Source: Roseburia intestinalis L1-82
Lineage (GTDB): Bacteria; Bacillota; Clostridia; Lachnospirales; Lachnospiraceae
Reading direction: 5' to 3'
DNA length: 64,000 nt
Assembly: GCF_900537995.1 (NCBI RefSeq)
Contig: NZ_LR027880.1
Location: 3,751,001 to 3,815,000 of the forward strand
Below the pieces are notes generated by a model. The model saw only the letters and a program-made list of their open reading frames with translations. It was not told where the DNA came from and did no database searches. The translations under genes and the position numbers were made by a program. Of the stretch, positions 38,135 to 45,419 are shown piece by piece; position 1 is the first letter of the stretch; each line of letters starts with the position of its first letter.

Positions 38135-39043
38135 TTATACCATCTGCTTTCCAAAAGTCTTTAGGTATTCCTGGGCAGTCTGTAATGATATATTTAGTTT
38201 TTTCTGCAACCGCTCTAAAATAGCGTCTTCTGGCAACCCTAAATCACAACATGTATCTATAATTCCACGTGCTTCTCCTCTCGCTTCTCCTCTTGCTACA
38301 TCCTGCTCTATTTGATCTTTCATTAATTCCCGTAATGCTTCGCACATACCATTCGCCCTCCTTACCTTCTGATATATTTCATAGTTTGCACTGACGCTTG
38401 CCTGTAATACTGCATCTATATTATTCCGCTCCCGCGGTGTCTTCATATTTTCTGTCTGTTCTAAAAACTTCCTGATATCCTCTATATCGGCATTTGCAGA
38501 TAAGATTCTTAGGCTGCTGTGCATAGTCCGGTTCAACCTGCTGATCACCACAATCTGCACCGGGAATAAAATATTCCCTCTCACGTAATAAATACCTGGA
38601 TATTTTTCTTCCAGTACATATCCTTTTCGTTCTAATTCCAAAAACAGTTCTCTTGGATATGCTTCACGGAACAATGACACGGTCAGTTCGTCCGCCGGGA
38701 TTTCATCGATTGTTTTCCCATATCCTTTATAAAGGCAGGCATATCCAAGTGTTTTGTAAAGAGTGTCTATCGACAGTTCATCTCCCGGTCCTTTGTATTC
38801 TAACACATTGTACTTTCGCATGATATGACCGATTTCATTTTTCATCACTTTTTCTGCATTTTCTTCTTTTATGATCAGAAGATCAATACGGATCGGTTCT
38901 TTACTCAAATGATACTCCGAGATTAAATCAAGTTCCTCGATGTTTTCCTTTAGTTCCAGTTCCGCTGCTGCATAAAACGCAGGATGCCACTGGATCTTTT
39001 TGGCTTTGTCTGATGACGATTTCTTTGTCTTTTGCGCGATAAT
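38135..39043 (-). CDS. PD-(D/E)XK nuclease-like protein, tandem copy 2
   Basis: The product has about 302 residues and is nearly identical to copy 1 over the catalytic region. Differences are FLELERKG for FFELERKG, a shorter repeat region (two RGEA units, no GEMRG), and the end KTFGKQMV. The non-standard ATT start lies at 39043 with GGGAGG at 39049-39054, as in copy 1. The start-to-start distance to copy 1 is 1217 bp. No promoter of its own is evident; it probably depends on the promoter upstream of copy 3. Confidence 0.75.
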   Translation of the reverse strand: MIAQKTKKSSSDKAKKIQWHPAFYAAAELELKENIEELDLISEYHLSKEPIRIDLLIIKEENAEKVMKNEIGHIMRKYNVLEYKGPGDELSIDTLYKTLGYACLYKGYGKTIDEIPADELTVSLFREAYPRELFLELERKGYVLEEKYPGIYYVRGNILFPVQIVVISRLNRTMHSSLRILSANADIEDIRKFLEQTENMKTPRERNNIDAVLQASVSANYEIYQKVRRANGMCEALRELMKDQIEQDVARGEARGEARGIIDTCCDLGLPEDAILERLQKKLNISLQTAQEYLKTFGKQMV

Positions 39044-39253
39044 CGTTTCCTCCCTTTTTATTCGGGAGAATCGTCTAATATTTTCGAATCCTCCCTGCTT
39101 TTACTTTTATTTGGCTGGTGATTTAAAAGCATTGAAAATTCTGATATCCGACGTGGTGGCTTGCTTATTGATATACAAAGCCCTTAACGTGGTTTTGACT
39201 TGTTTTGAAACGGCGTATGCTGCCTGATAGATTTTGTTAGAATGTAATGCTTT
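39044..39253 (-). promoter_or_regulatory. Structured leader RNA, copy 2
   Basis: It is almost the same sequence as the copy-1 leader, with the same AAAGCATT/AATGCTTT closing pair and the same alternative GGGAG/CTCCC pairings at the ribosome site. Read as protein it has a stop that copy 1 lacks, which favours an RNA role. Confidence 0.55.
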
Positions 39254-39277
39254 GTTTTTTTAATATATTTTCTAAAC

Positions 39278-40198
39278 TTATACCACTTGTTTTCCAAAAG
39301 TTTTGAGATATTCCTGTGCAGTCTGTAATGATATATTTAGTTTTTTCTGCAACCGTTCCAAAATAGCACTTTCAGAGAGGCCAAACTCATATCCCATTTC
39401 AACAATACCTTCGGCTTTGCCACGCATTTCTCCTCTCGCTTCTCCTCTCGCTACATCCTGCTCTATTTCATCTTTCATTAATTCCCGTAATGCTTCGCAC
39501 ATACCATTAGCCCTCCTTACCTTTTGATATATTTCATAGTTCGCACTGACGCTCGCCTGTAATACCGCGTCTATATTATTCCGCTCCCGCGGTGTCTTCA
39601 TATTTTCTGTCTGTTCTAAGAACTTCCTGATATCCTCTATATCGGCATTTGCAGATAAGATTCTTAGACTGCTGTGCATAACCCGGCTTAACCTGCTGCT
39701 CACCACGATCTGCACTGGGAATAAAATGTTCCCTCCCACGTAATAAATGCCGGGATATTTTTCTTCTAAGGTATATCCTTTCCTTTTCAATTCCAAAAAT
39801 AGTTCTTTTGGATATGCCTCTCGAAATAAGGATACTGTTAATTCTTCTGCTGGAATTTCATTGGTCGTTTTCCCATATCCTTTATAAAGGCAGGCATATC
39901 CAAGTGTTTTGTAAAGAGTGTCTATCGACAGTTCATCTCCCGGTCCTTTGTATTCTAACACATTGTACTTTCGCATGATATGACCGATTTCATTTTTCAT
40001 CACTTTTTCTGCATTTTCTTCTTTTATGATCAGAAGATCAATACGGATCGGTTCTTTACTTAGGTGATACTCTGATATTAAATCAAGTTCCTCGATGTTT
40101 TCCTTTAATTCCAGTTCCGCCGCCGCATAAAATGCAGGATGCCACTGGATCTTTTTTACCTTGTCTGCTAACGCTTTCTTTGTCCTTTGCGCGATAAT
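39278..40198 (-). CDS. PD-(D/E)XK nuclease-like protein, tandem copy 3
   Basis: The product has about 306 residues and is the most diverged copy but a mosaic. The segment for IDLLIIK to CLYKGYGKT is almost identical to the other copies, while about 39760-39880 (KELFLELKRKGYTLEEK) and the C-terminal AEGIVEMGYEFGLSES differ at many bases. This suggests gene conversion. The ATT start is at 40198 with GGGAGG 5 bases upstream; a GTG at 40003 would cut off the catalytic Asp. It is the first copy in transcription order and has the only clear promoter (40400-40428). Confidence 0.75.
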   Translation of the reverse strand: MIAQRTKKALADKVKKIQWHPAFYAAAELELKENIEELDLISEYHLSKEPIRIDLLIIKEENAEKVMKNEIGHIMRKYNVLEYKGPGDELSIDTLYKTLGYACLYKGYGKTTNEIPAEELTVSLFREAYPKELFLELKRKGYTLEEKYPGIYYVGGNILFPVQIVVSSRLSRVMHSSLRILSANADIEDIRKFLEQTENMKTPRERNNIDAVLQASVSANYEIYQKVRRANGMCEALRELMKDEIEQDVARGEARGEMRGKAEGIVEMGYEFGLSESAILERLQKKLNISLQTAQEYLKTFGKQVV

Positions 40199-40393
40199 CG
40201 TTTCCTCCCTTTTATTCGGGAGAACCGTCTGATATTTTCGAATTCTCCCTGCTTTTATTTTGATTTACTGGTGATTTAAAAGCATTGAAAATTCTGAGTG
40301 GCTCGCATGTTAATATGCAGCCTTTAACGTGGTTTTGATTTGTTTTGAAACGGCGTATGTTACCTTATAGATTTTGTTAGAATGTAATGCTTT
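40199..40393 (-). promoter_or_regulatory. Structured leader RNA, copy 3
   Basis: This leader has diverged but keeps the pairings. The internal hairpin is GGCT-GCAT/ATGC-AGCC here and GGCTT/AAGCC in copies 1 and 2; the upper stem is GGGAGAA/TTCTCCC here instead of the G-T pair in the others. The closing AAAGCATT (40386-40393) would be at the very 5' end of the transcript predicted from the promoter at 40400-40428. Confidence 0.6.
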
Positions 40394-40399
40394 AAATAG

Positions 40400-40428
40400 A
40401 TTGTAACATGCCGACATATATCTGTCAG
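40400..40428 (-). promoter_or_regulatory. Promoter of the nuclease-like triplet
   Basis: The minus strand reads CTGACA, 17 bases, TACAAT, so transcription would start near 40393, exactly where the conserved leader begins. The remaining gap 40429-40561 is A/T-rich and I see nothing else in it. Confidence 0.65.
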
Positions 40429-40561
40429 TAGTATCACATATTTTTTATTATTTTTGTAATATCTGCACAAAATGTGTGTACTGATTTTCTACTTAGTTTT
40501 AGAACCGCTGACTTCCTTTTTCCCACTCATGCTCTGTAGTGATATGTTTTTCATCTACTCT

Positions 40562-40924
40562 CTACAATAAAGCACATTCTTTATACTTAGATTTTATTTG
40601 TTCTATTATCTTTAAAATTGCTTTTTCTGCTGTATGTTGGTTAATCCAACCCTCTCTTGCATAGCCTGCCAAACTTAGTTTATTGTTATCTACTCGTTGT
40701 ATTACAATTAATGCCCCATTCATATTATTGATACCACTATCAACAGTTACCACATATATCTGTTTTTCAAAATCCTCCTCAAGAATTTTTGCATTTCCAA
40801 TAAGACAATCTCTTAAATTATCAAATGTTATATTGTCTACAAAATATTCTTTTATGACAATTTCATTCTCCTTAGCCCAAACATACGAATGCAGTTTATC
40901 AATTATTTCAATATTCCTCTCCAT
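40562..40924 (-). CDS. Small protein next to the 638-aa protein, possible partner or immunity protein
   Basis: The 120-residue soluble protein starts with ATG at 40924, GGGAG 6 bases upstream. It alternates helix and strand, with FEKQIYVVTVDSGINNMNGALIVIQRV and a closing helix ILKIIEQIKSKYKECALL. I do not recognise the family. It begins 29 bases after the 638-residue gene on the same strand. The pairing of a large multidomain protein with a small acidic follower is typical of effector-immunity or toxin-antitoxin arrangements, but there is no sequence proof. Confidence 0.6.
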   Translation of the reverse strand: MERNIEIIDKLHSYVWAKENEIVIKEYFVDNITFDNLRDCLIGNAKILEEDFEKQIYVVTVDSGINNMNGALIVIQRVDNNKLSLAGYAREGWINQHTAEKAILKIIEQIKSKYKECALL

Positions 40925-40953
40925 ATTCTTCTCCCATAAAGCAATTTGGTATT

Positions 40954-42870
40954 CTATGTAAATGCAATATTCTCTAAATCATCCTCTTTCACATGTTCCG
41001 ACATGTCTTCAAGAACATCTTTCAGACTTTGAACCATCTGTTGATTGGTTACTGCTGCAACATATTTACGTTTTGCTACTTCACTTTCAATAATGGGTAC
41101 CAGAAGATTTCTTGCATATTCTCTTCTATTTGAAGATGCATACATGTCTTTCAATATACTTCCATCTAATTTTTCTCCCAGTCTGTCAACTGATTTTTCT
41201 GCCTCCTTTTGATTTAATAAATAATCTTTTGCAAGTTTCTCAAATTCTTTCTGAATAATTCTAACCATCTCATCAGCATCATCTTCGATAAAATTTCCAA
41301 GAACTGTTTCCGTTGCCTTTCCTGCTGCAGCCCCTGCTACAACAGAACCAACCAATCCTCCCACAATTGTCCCGATTCCAGGCAAAATTGCTGACCCCAC
41401 TGCTGCACCACCAATCCATCCACCTGTTCCTCCTGCAACCGTGGTTGCTGTATTAGCAAGATTTTTAAATAACTGCTTTCCAGATATACGTCCCTGAAAT
41501 ATATTTGCAATGTCAAATGACGATAGTATCACCACTGTTGCACCTGCAGTTATTACATTTCCTCTCAGCAATTTAGCTGCACTTTTCATAGCTGCCGCAC
41601 CATAAATATTGCCACCATCACGAAAAGCATTAATAAGCAGTGCTGATGCCTTCGGTCCCATAACAGAAACTATCGCTTCCGAACTTCCGACAAGTGCACT
41701 ATTCAATCCTGCTTTTGACAGCTGTCCTGCAAGAACAGATGTAACAAATGCAGTTCCTCCAACTTTTAATCCTGAAGCTGTCGCTATCTTTAAAGACTTC
41801 TCGAGTTCTTCCCCGTTCCATAAATTAGTTGCCAATGCAATCATCGCCGTCACACCGAATGCTGATTTTGCAGCAACTGCTCCATTAGCAGCATCATATG
41901 TTATAGACTCCACAGTTCCTGCTTTTGCGATATTTCTAGCCTGTTCATAAGTAAAATGTCCTTTTCGAACAATATTTTCTGCTTCATTAATATCCTTTAC
42001 ACCTGGTACTTTCCCTTTTCGTATTTTATCTTGCATAGCCTCTACCGCAGCATCATATTTATCTGATGGGACTTCAATCTGCATTGGCTTTCCATCTTTC
42101 AGATATCTGAAATTTCCCTGTTCATCAAAGCATTCATTAACACAGGCAGAACCTGTCTGGCAATATTTTGATTGAATAAATATTCCATCTACCATTCTGT
42201 CTGCGCCATTTTTCACATTATCATCACCAACTATCTTTGCATCATGTCCTGTCAAATTATCATACAAATTGTTGGCTCTCTCTGCAGCAAATCCATGTCC
42301 CTGTCTTCCATGGAATTTTTCTTCTTCATATAATTTATTTATCTGACCATATGCTGCACTCGAAATTCCACCCGCCATTGCTCCATAATTTTCTGATTTA
42401 TCAGTCTGTACATTTAACTTCTCAATATTATCTTCTGCAGGCTGTCTTATCAACGCAAGCAATTCTTTAAAAAAACGATACAATGGTGTTTTATTAAGAT
42501 AAATACTTGTCCAATCTATTTTTGTTCCATCATACAATTTTATCTGCAATTCATTATTGCAGTCTTTATTCGCTATGTCATATAACTCAATATCTTCGAT
42601 GTCGTCATACCAGATTTTCTTTGGTTTCTCTAATACTTCCAGATAATATACCTTTGTATCTGTAAATAAATATCCGGATTTTCCGCTTCCTGCAACTGTG
42701 GTGTCATAAAATCCAATTACCGTACTCTCATCTAATCCCGATGCAAATTTCTTTTTTGCATTGTCTAATTTTTTTCGAGAAATATCATTTCCTATCTGAA
42801 ATCCAGATATTGTTTGAATTTTAGTATAGTATTTTTTCAATAACTCTATTTTTTCTTGATGTTGATCCAT
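40954..42870 (-). CDS. 638-aa protein: PH-like, nuclease-like (QxK) and glycine-rich hydrophobic regions
   Basis: Three parts are visible. Residues 50-130 (FYDTTVAGSGKSGYLFTDTK, then YYLEVLEKPKKIWYDDIEDIE) resemble a bacterial PH/GRAM-like domain. Residues 195-320 carry GHGFAAERANNLYD and VDGIFIQSKYC, a D-x3-Q-x-K pattern like that of variant PD-(D/E)XK nucleases, and a Cys cluster (YCQTGSACVNEC). Residues 330-545 are Ala/Gly/Val-rich with glycine-zipper stretches (GGWIGGAAVGSAILPGIGT), likely to insert in membranes. A charged helical tail follows. AAGGAAAC precedes the ATG at 42870. I cannot name a family with confidence; a membrane-associated effector is inferred. Confidence 0.65.
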   Translation of the reverse strand: MDQHQEKIELLKKYYTKIQTISGFQIGNDISRKKLDNAKKKFASGLDESTVIGFYDTTVAGSGKSGYLFTDTKVYYLEVLEKPKKIWYDDIEDIELYDIANKDCNNELQIKLYDGTKIDWTSIYLNKTPLYRFFKELLALIRQPAEDNIEKLNVQTDKSENYGAMAGGISSAAYGQINKLYEEEKFHGRQGHGFAAERANNLYDNLTGHDAKIVGDDNVKNGADRMVDGIFIQSKYCQTGSACVNECFDEQGNFRYLKDGKPMQIEVPSDKYDAAVEAMQDKIRKGKVPGVKDINEAENIVRKGHFTYEQARNIAKAGTVESITYDAANGAVAAKSAFGVTAMIALATNLWNGEELEKSLKIATASGLKVGGTAFVTSVLAGQLSKAGLNSALVGSSEAIVSVMGPKASALLINAFRDGGNIYGAAAMKSAAKLLRGNVITAGATVVILSSFDIANIFQGRISGKQLFKNLANTATTVAGGTGGWIGGAAVGSAILPGIGTIVGGLVGSVVAGAAAGKATETVLGNFIEDDADEMVRIIQKEFEKLAKDYLLNQKEAEKSVDRLGEKLDGSILKDMYASSNRREYARNLLVPIIESEVAKRKYVAAVTNQQMVQSLKDVLEDMSEHVKEDDLENIAFT

Positions 42871-42968
42871 ATGTTTCCTTTCAATTAATATTTTTAGATA
42901 TTTGATAAATACTCTGTAACATTTTTATTTCACTCTATTAAAATGTATATTTCAACCCTTTTCCCGCG

Positions 42969-42998
42969 TTGTATATATTTCTTCTCAACTGATAAAAT
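42969..42998 (+). promoter_or_regulatory. Promoter of the XRE regulator gene
   Basis: TTGTAT, 18 bases, TAAAAT, 14 bases before the AGGAG ribosome site at 43012. It is divergent from the 638-aa gene, so the XRE protein may control both. Confidence 0.5.
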
Positions 42999-43026
42999 AA
43001 AAGTATTACCTAGGAGATTACAAATC

Positions 43027-43362
43027 ATGAATCGATTAAAAGATTTGAGACTAAAGATGGGGTTAAGCCAGCAGGCTCTTGCTGATAAATTGAACGTCAG
43101 CCAGCAGACCATCTGTAAGTACGAAAATAATACCAATGAACCGAATATCGACATGTTAGAAGCCATGGCAGATATTTTTGACGTATCTGTTGATTATCTG
43201 ATTGGCTATTCTTCGTGTGCCCATAAAGTAGAGGAAGTGTCCGAGACGGCTCTCAATGAAGATGAGCTTGCCTTTTTAAAAAAATATCGTTCGATCAATC
43301 CTTCCTCCCGTGCTTTAGTACAACAATTTATGGATGAATTTTTACGTTTATCCGGTGAATAA
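43027..43362 (+). CDS. XRE-family transcriptional regulator
   Basis: The 111-residue protein has a Cro/CI-type helix-turn-helix at residues 5-60 (LRLKMGLSQQALADKLNVSQQTICKYE segment, cut here for brevity, then EPNIDMLEAMADIFDVSVDYLIG). A short C-terminal helical tail follows. ATG at 43027 has AGGAG 10 bases upstream. It is the only rightward gene between 34.5 and 61.5 kb, placed between the 638-aa gene (divergent) and the WYL regulator (convergent), and is a candidate local repressor. Confidence 0.93.
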   Translation: MNRLKDLRLKMGLSQQALADKLNVSQQTICKYENNTNEPNIDMLEAMADIFDVSVDYLIGYSSCAHKVEEVSETALNEDELAFLKKYRSINPSSRALVQQFMDEFLRLSGE

Positions 43363-43419
43363 TTTTTCTTTTATTATAGCTTGTACCTAAGACACCATCT
43401 GTCCATCTCAAAAACTTTT

Positions 43420-44388
43420 TTAATTTTTTACAACTTCAACATAATCTCCCTGGCTTCGCAGCCACATATCAATGCCCTTGCCAAATGTTTCAGCCGAAAT
43501 TAAGAACTTTCCGTTTTCCTCCTTCAGGATCTTTGCAGTCGGCAGGCGATCTAATATCGCCTCCACACTGGTTCCTTTATACCAGAACTTCGTACGCTGT
43601 AATTTCCCGCCATACATGAACTGTATTCGTTTTCGATATTCTCCTTCCTCAAACCGGTCTTTATACGGAATATTAAAGTGTTCATCCAACACCTGAAGTT
43701 CTAGGATCCGGTCGATCCGGTAAATGGTTGGAAACGCATCATTTGCCACATCAAATGCTTTTTCTTTATCGATCCCTTCAATATTTGCAGCCAGATAAAA
43801 ATAAAATTCGGAAAAAAGGATTGCCTGCGGTTCTACCTTCCGCTTCACAACTTTTTTATCTTTTGTACGCTCATAACCGATCTCAATGCATTTTTTCTCA
43901 TGAATTGCCTGTCCGATCTGCCACATCTTATCAATGAATACCCTGTGATGCTGCGGTTCAATGTAATGGTAACGCTCATTGGCAATCAGTTCACTGACAA
44001 GGCTCTGGTTCTGCGGCGGCACACAGCACTCGATCAGCTTATCTAACATCTGCATCATTTCGTCTTTGGTAAATGCACGGCTGTCTAACAATATTTTGGT
44101 AATAGCAAGCACTTCCTCGTTGGAAAAACGCATTCCTTCTTCCTGCTCAAGCCGATAACCATTCTTCCTTCTGTCATAGATCAGCTCATTCTGGATACCA
44201 AAATCATTGACACGTTCGTTCAGATAACAGCGGATGTCATCTAAATCTCTTTGAATCGTTTTTTCATCCACACCGAACTTTTGTCCAGCAGCGGCTTTGT
44301 TAATCACTTTACCACGCATCAAAAGGTCGTACATCCGCAGAACACGATCTGCTTTTGATCTTTTATCTATCGGCTCCTTTTTTTCCAT
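43420..44388 (-). CDS. WYL-domain transcriptional regulator
   Basis: The 322-residue protein has an N-terminal winged helix (SKADRVLRMYDLLMRGKVIN, then KFGVDEKTIQRDLDDIRCYL) and a central WYL domain (about 150-240; KKCIEIGYERTKDKKVVKRKVEPQ split around ILFSEFYFYLAANIE). A C-terminal WCX-like region follows. Such regulators often control phage-defence and other conflict loci and are thought to sense nucleic acid or nucleotide ligands. ATG at 44388 has GGAG 8 bases upstream. It is the last gene of the leftward island operon, 91 bases after the SMI1/KNR4 gene. Confidence 0.9.
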   Translation of the reverse strand: MEKKEPIDKRSKADRVLRMYDLLMRGKVINKAAAGQKFGVDEKTIQRDLDDIRCYLNERVNDFGIQNELIYDRRKNGYRLEQEEGMRFSNEEVLAITKILLDSRAFTKDEMMQMLDKLIECCVPPQNQSLVSELIANERYHYIEPQHHRVFIDKMWQIGQAIHEKKCIEIGYERTKDKKVVKRKVEPQAILFSEFYFYLAANIEGIDKEKAFDVANDAFPTIYRIDRILELQVLDEHFNIPYKDRFEEGEYRKRIQFMYGGKLQRTKFWYKGTSVEAILDRLPTAKILKEENGKFLISAETFGKGIDMWLRSQGDYVEVVKN

Positions 44389-44479
44389 AACCTCATCTCC
44401 ATTTTTCATCTCAAAACATTATCATATCTATCCTTAATACTTTTATTTTGTTTTCTGCAGCCAGAATATTGTTTCACCC

Positions 44480-44839
44480 TTATTTTATCAATGCTTCGAT
44501 ACTTTTTTCTTTCTTAAAAGATATCTCATCAATAATGTTAAATTTAGACCAGAATGTTTCTTTAAAATGGTACACAATAAAATCATTCTCACCACAGTCT
44601 GCAACTGGAATGATCCCATCTGCTTTAAAATCAACATGCAGTTCTTCTTTTGCATTCAAAATTTCTTTAAAAGCTAAGATTCTGACACCATCATCCAAAA
44701 ATATTGTTTCTTCATTATTTGAAATAATTTTTTTTAAAACTTCCGGCAGTTCTGCTCCATATACCCGTTCAACTTCTGACACTCTTCCGCCATCAACTGT
44801 TTCTTTTAAAATCTGCTCTAAATACTGTTTTTTTGTCAT
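44480..44839 (-). CDS. SMI1/KNR4-family immunity protein
   Basis: The 119-residue protein has the SMI1/KNR4 (SUKH) pattern: an N-terminal helix followed by VERVYGAELPEVLKKIISNNEET, a DDGVRILAF strand and DGIIPVADCGENDFIVYHF. SUKH proteins are the commonest immunity proteins to nuclease toxins. The ATG overlaps the stop codon of the HNH gene (TAATG), so the two are translated together. The pairing with an HNH nuclease fits the known toxin-immunity layout well. Confidence 0.82.
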   Translation of the reverse strand: MTKKQYLEQILKETVDGGRVSEVERVYGAELPEVLKKIISNNEETIFLDDGVRILAFKEILNAKEELHVDFKADGIIPVADCGENDFIVYHFKETFWSKFNIIDEISFKKEKSIEALIK

Positions 44840-45405
44840 TAATCTATTCCCCCTAACATTTCATTTAATCTACTGTACGGACTATCGGCTGCATGTACTC
44901 CCTGCTTGTCATAATGCACCTGTGCATCTAGTGGTGTAATATTTGCTGACTCGTTCTTTCCACCCATACCTAAAGGCTGTATATGATGTGCATCGTAGTC
45001 ACTTCCTTCTTTACGAATCAGATTACCATTTGCAGAATATACATCATGCCCATATTTCGGCCACTCCCGGCCGTTTGTTTCCTCCCAACTCCTTTTTAAC
45101 ATCTCTTTCTTATCCGCAAATTCTTCCCGCATAACTGCATTTTCTTCCGGAGTAATTTTCTTTAAATCGTAAGCTTCAAATGGCCTATCTGAAAATGTAT
45201 CCGGACATTCTGATTTTTCTTTAATATCCTTAAAATATTGGCTTAATACTTTTTCAAGATCTGCCTCTGCATTATCCGTTTTTTCAATCTTGTCATCTTC
45301 TAAAATCTGGTCAAACTTAGCCAGTGCTTCTGCACTGAACTCCTGTCTTACATCTTTTTTCCCTTGAATTTCCGTTATTTCCTTTGCTCCATTTTCCAGA
45401 TGCAT
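44839..45405 (-). CDS. HNH-type nuclease, probable toxin
   Basis: The product has 188 residues. The first 100 are acidic and helical; the C-terminal part (about 110-172) is an HNH/LHH-type nuclease with YDAHHIQPLGMGGKNESANI and the later DAQVHYDKQGVH, giving the His-His, Asn and His pattern. There is no signal peptide and no long trafficking domain, so it is either delivered by another route or acts inside the cell. GAGG lies 9 bases before the ATG. It sits 14 bases after the HerA-type ATPase gene and overlaps its SMI1/KNR4 partner. Confidence 0.82.
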   Translation of the reverse strand: MHLENGAKEITEIQGKKDVRQEFSAEALAKFDQILEDDKIEKTDNAEADLEKVLSQYFKDIKEKSECPDTFSDRPFEAYDLKKITPEENAVMREEFADKKEMLKRSWEETNGREWPKYGHDVYSANGNLIRKEGSDYDAHHIQPLGMGGKNESANITPLDAQVHYDKQGVHAADSPYSRLNEMLGGID

Positions 45406-45419
45406 AACTTCACACCTCT

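Noticed and set aside
38908..40003. TTG/GTG starts that shorten the nuclease-like proteins
   Set aside because: They would remove the conserved N-terminal helix, and in copy 3 also the catalytic Asp, although the upstream codons are conserved in all three copies.
36888..40560. CRISPR array or insertion sequence in the 36.9-40.6 kb repeat region
   Set aside because: The repeats are whole genes of about 1.2 kb with leaders, not short spaced repeats; no transposase with a DDE motif and no terminal inverted repeats with target duplication are seen.
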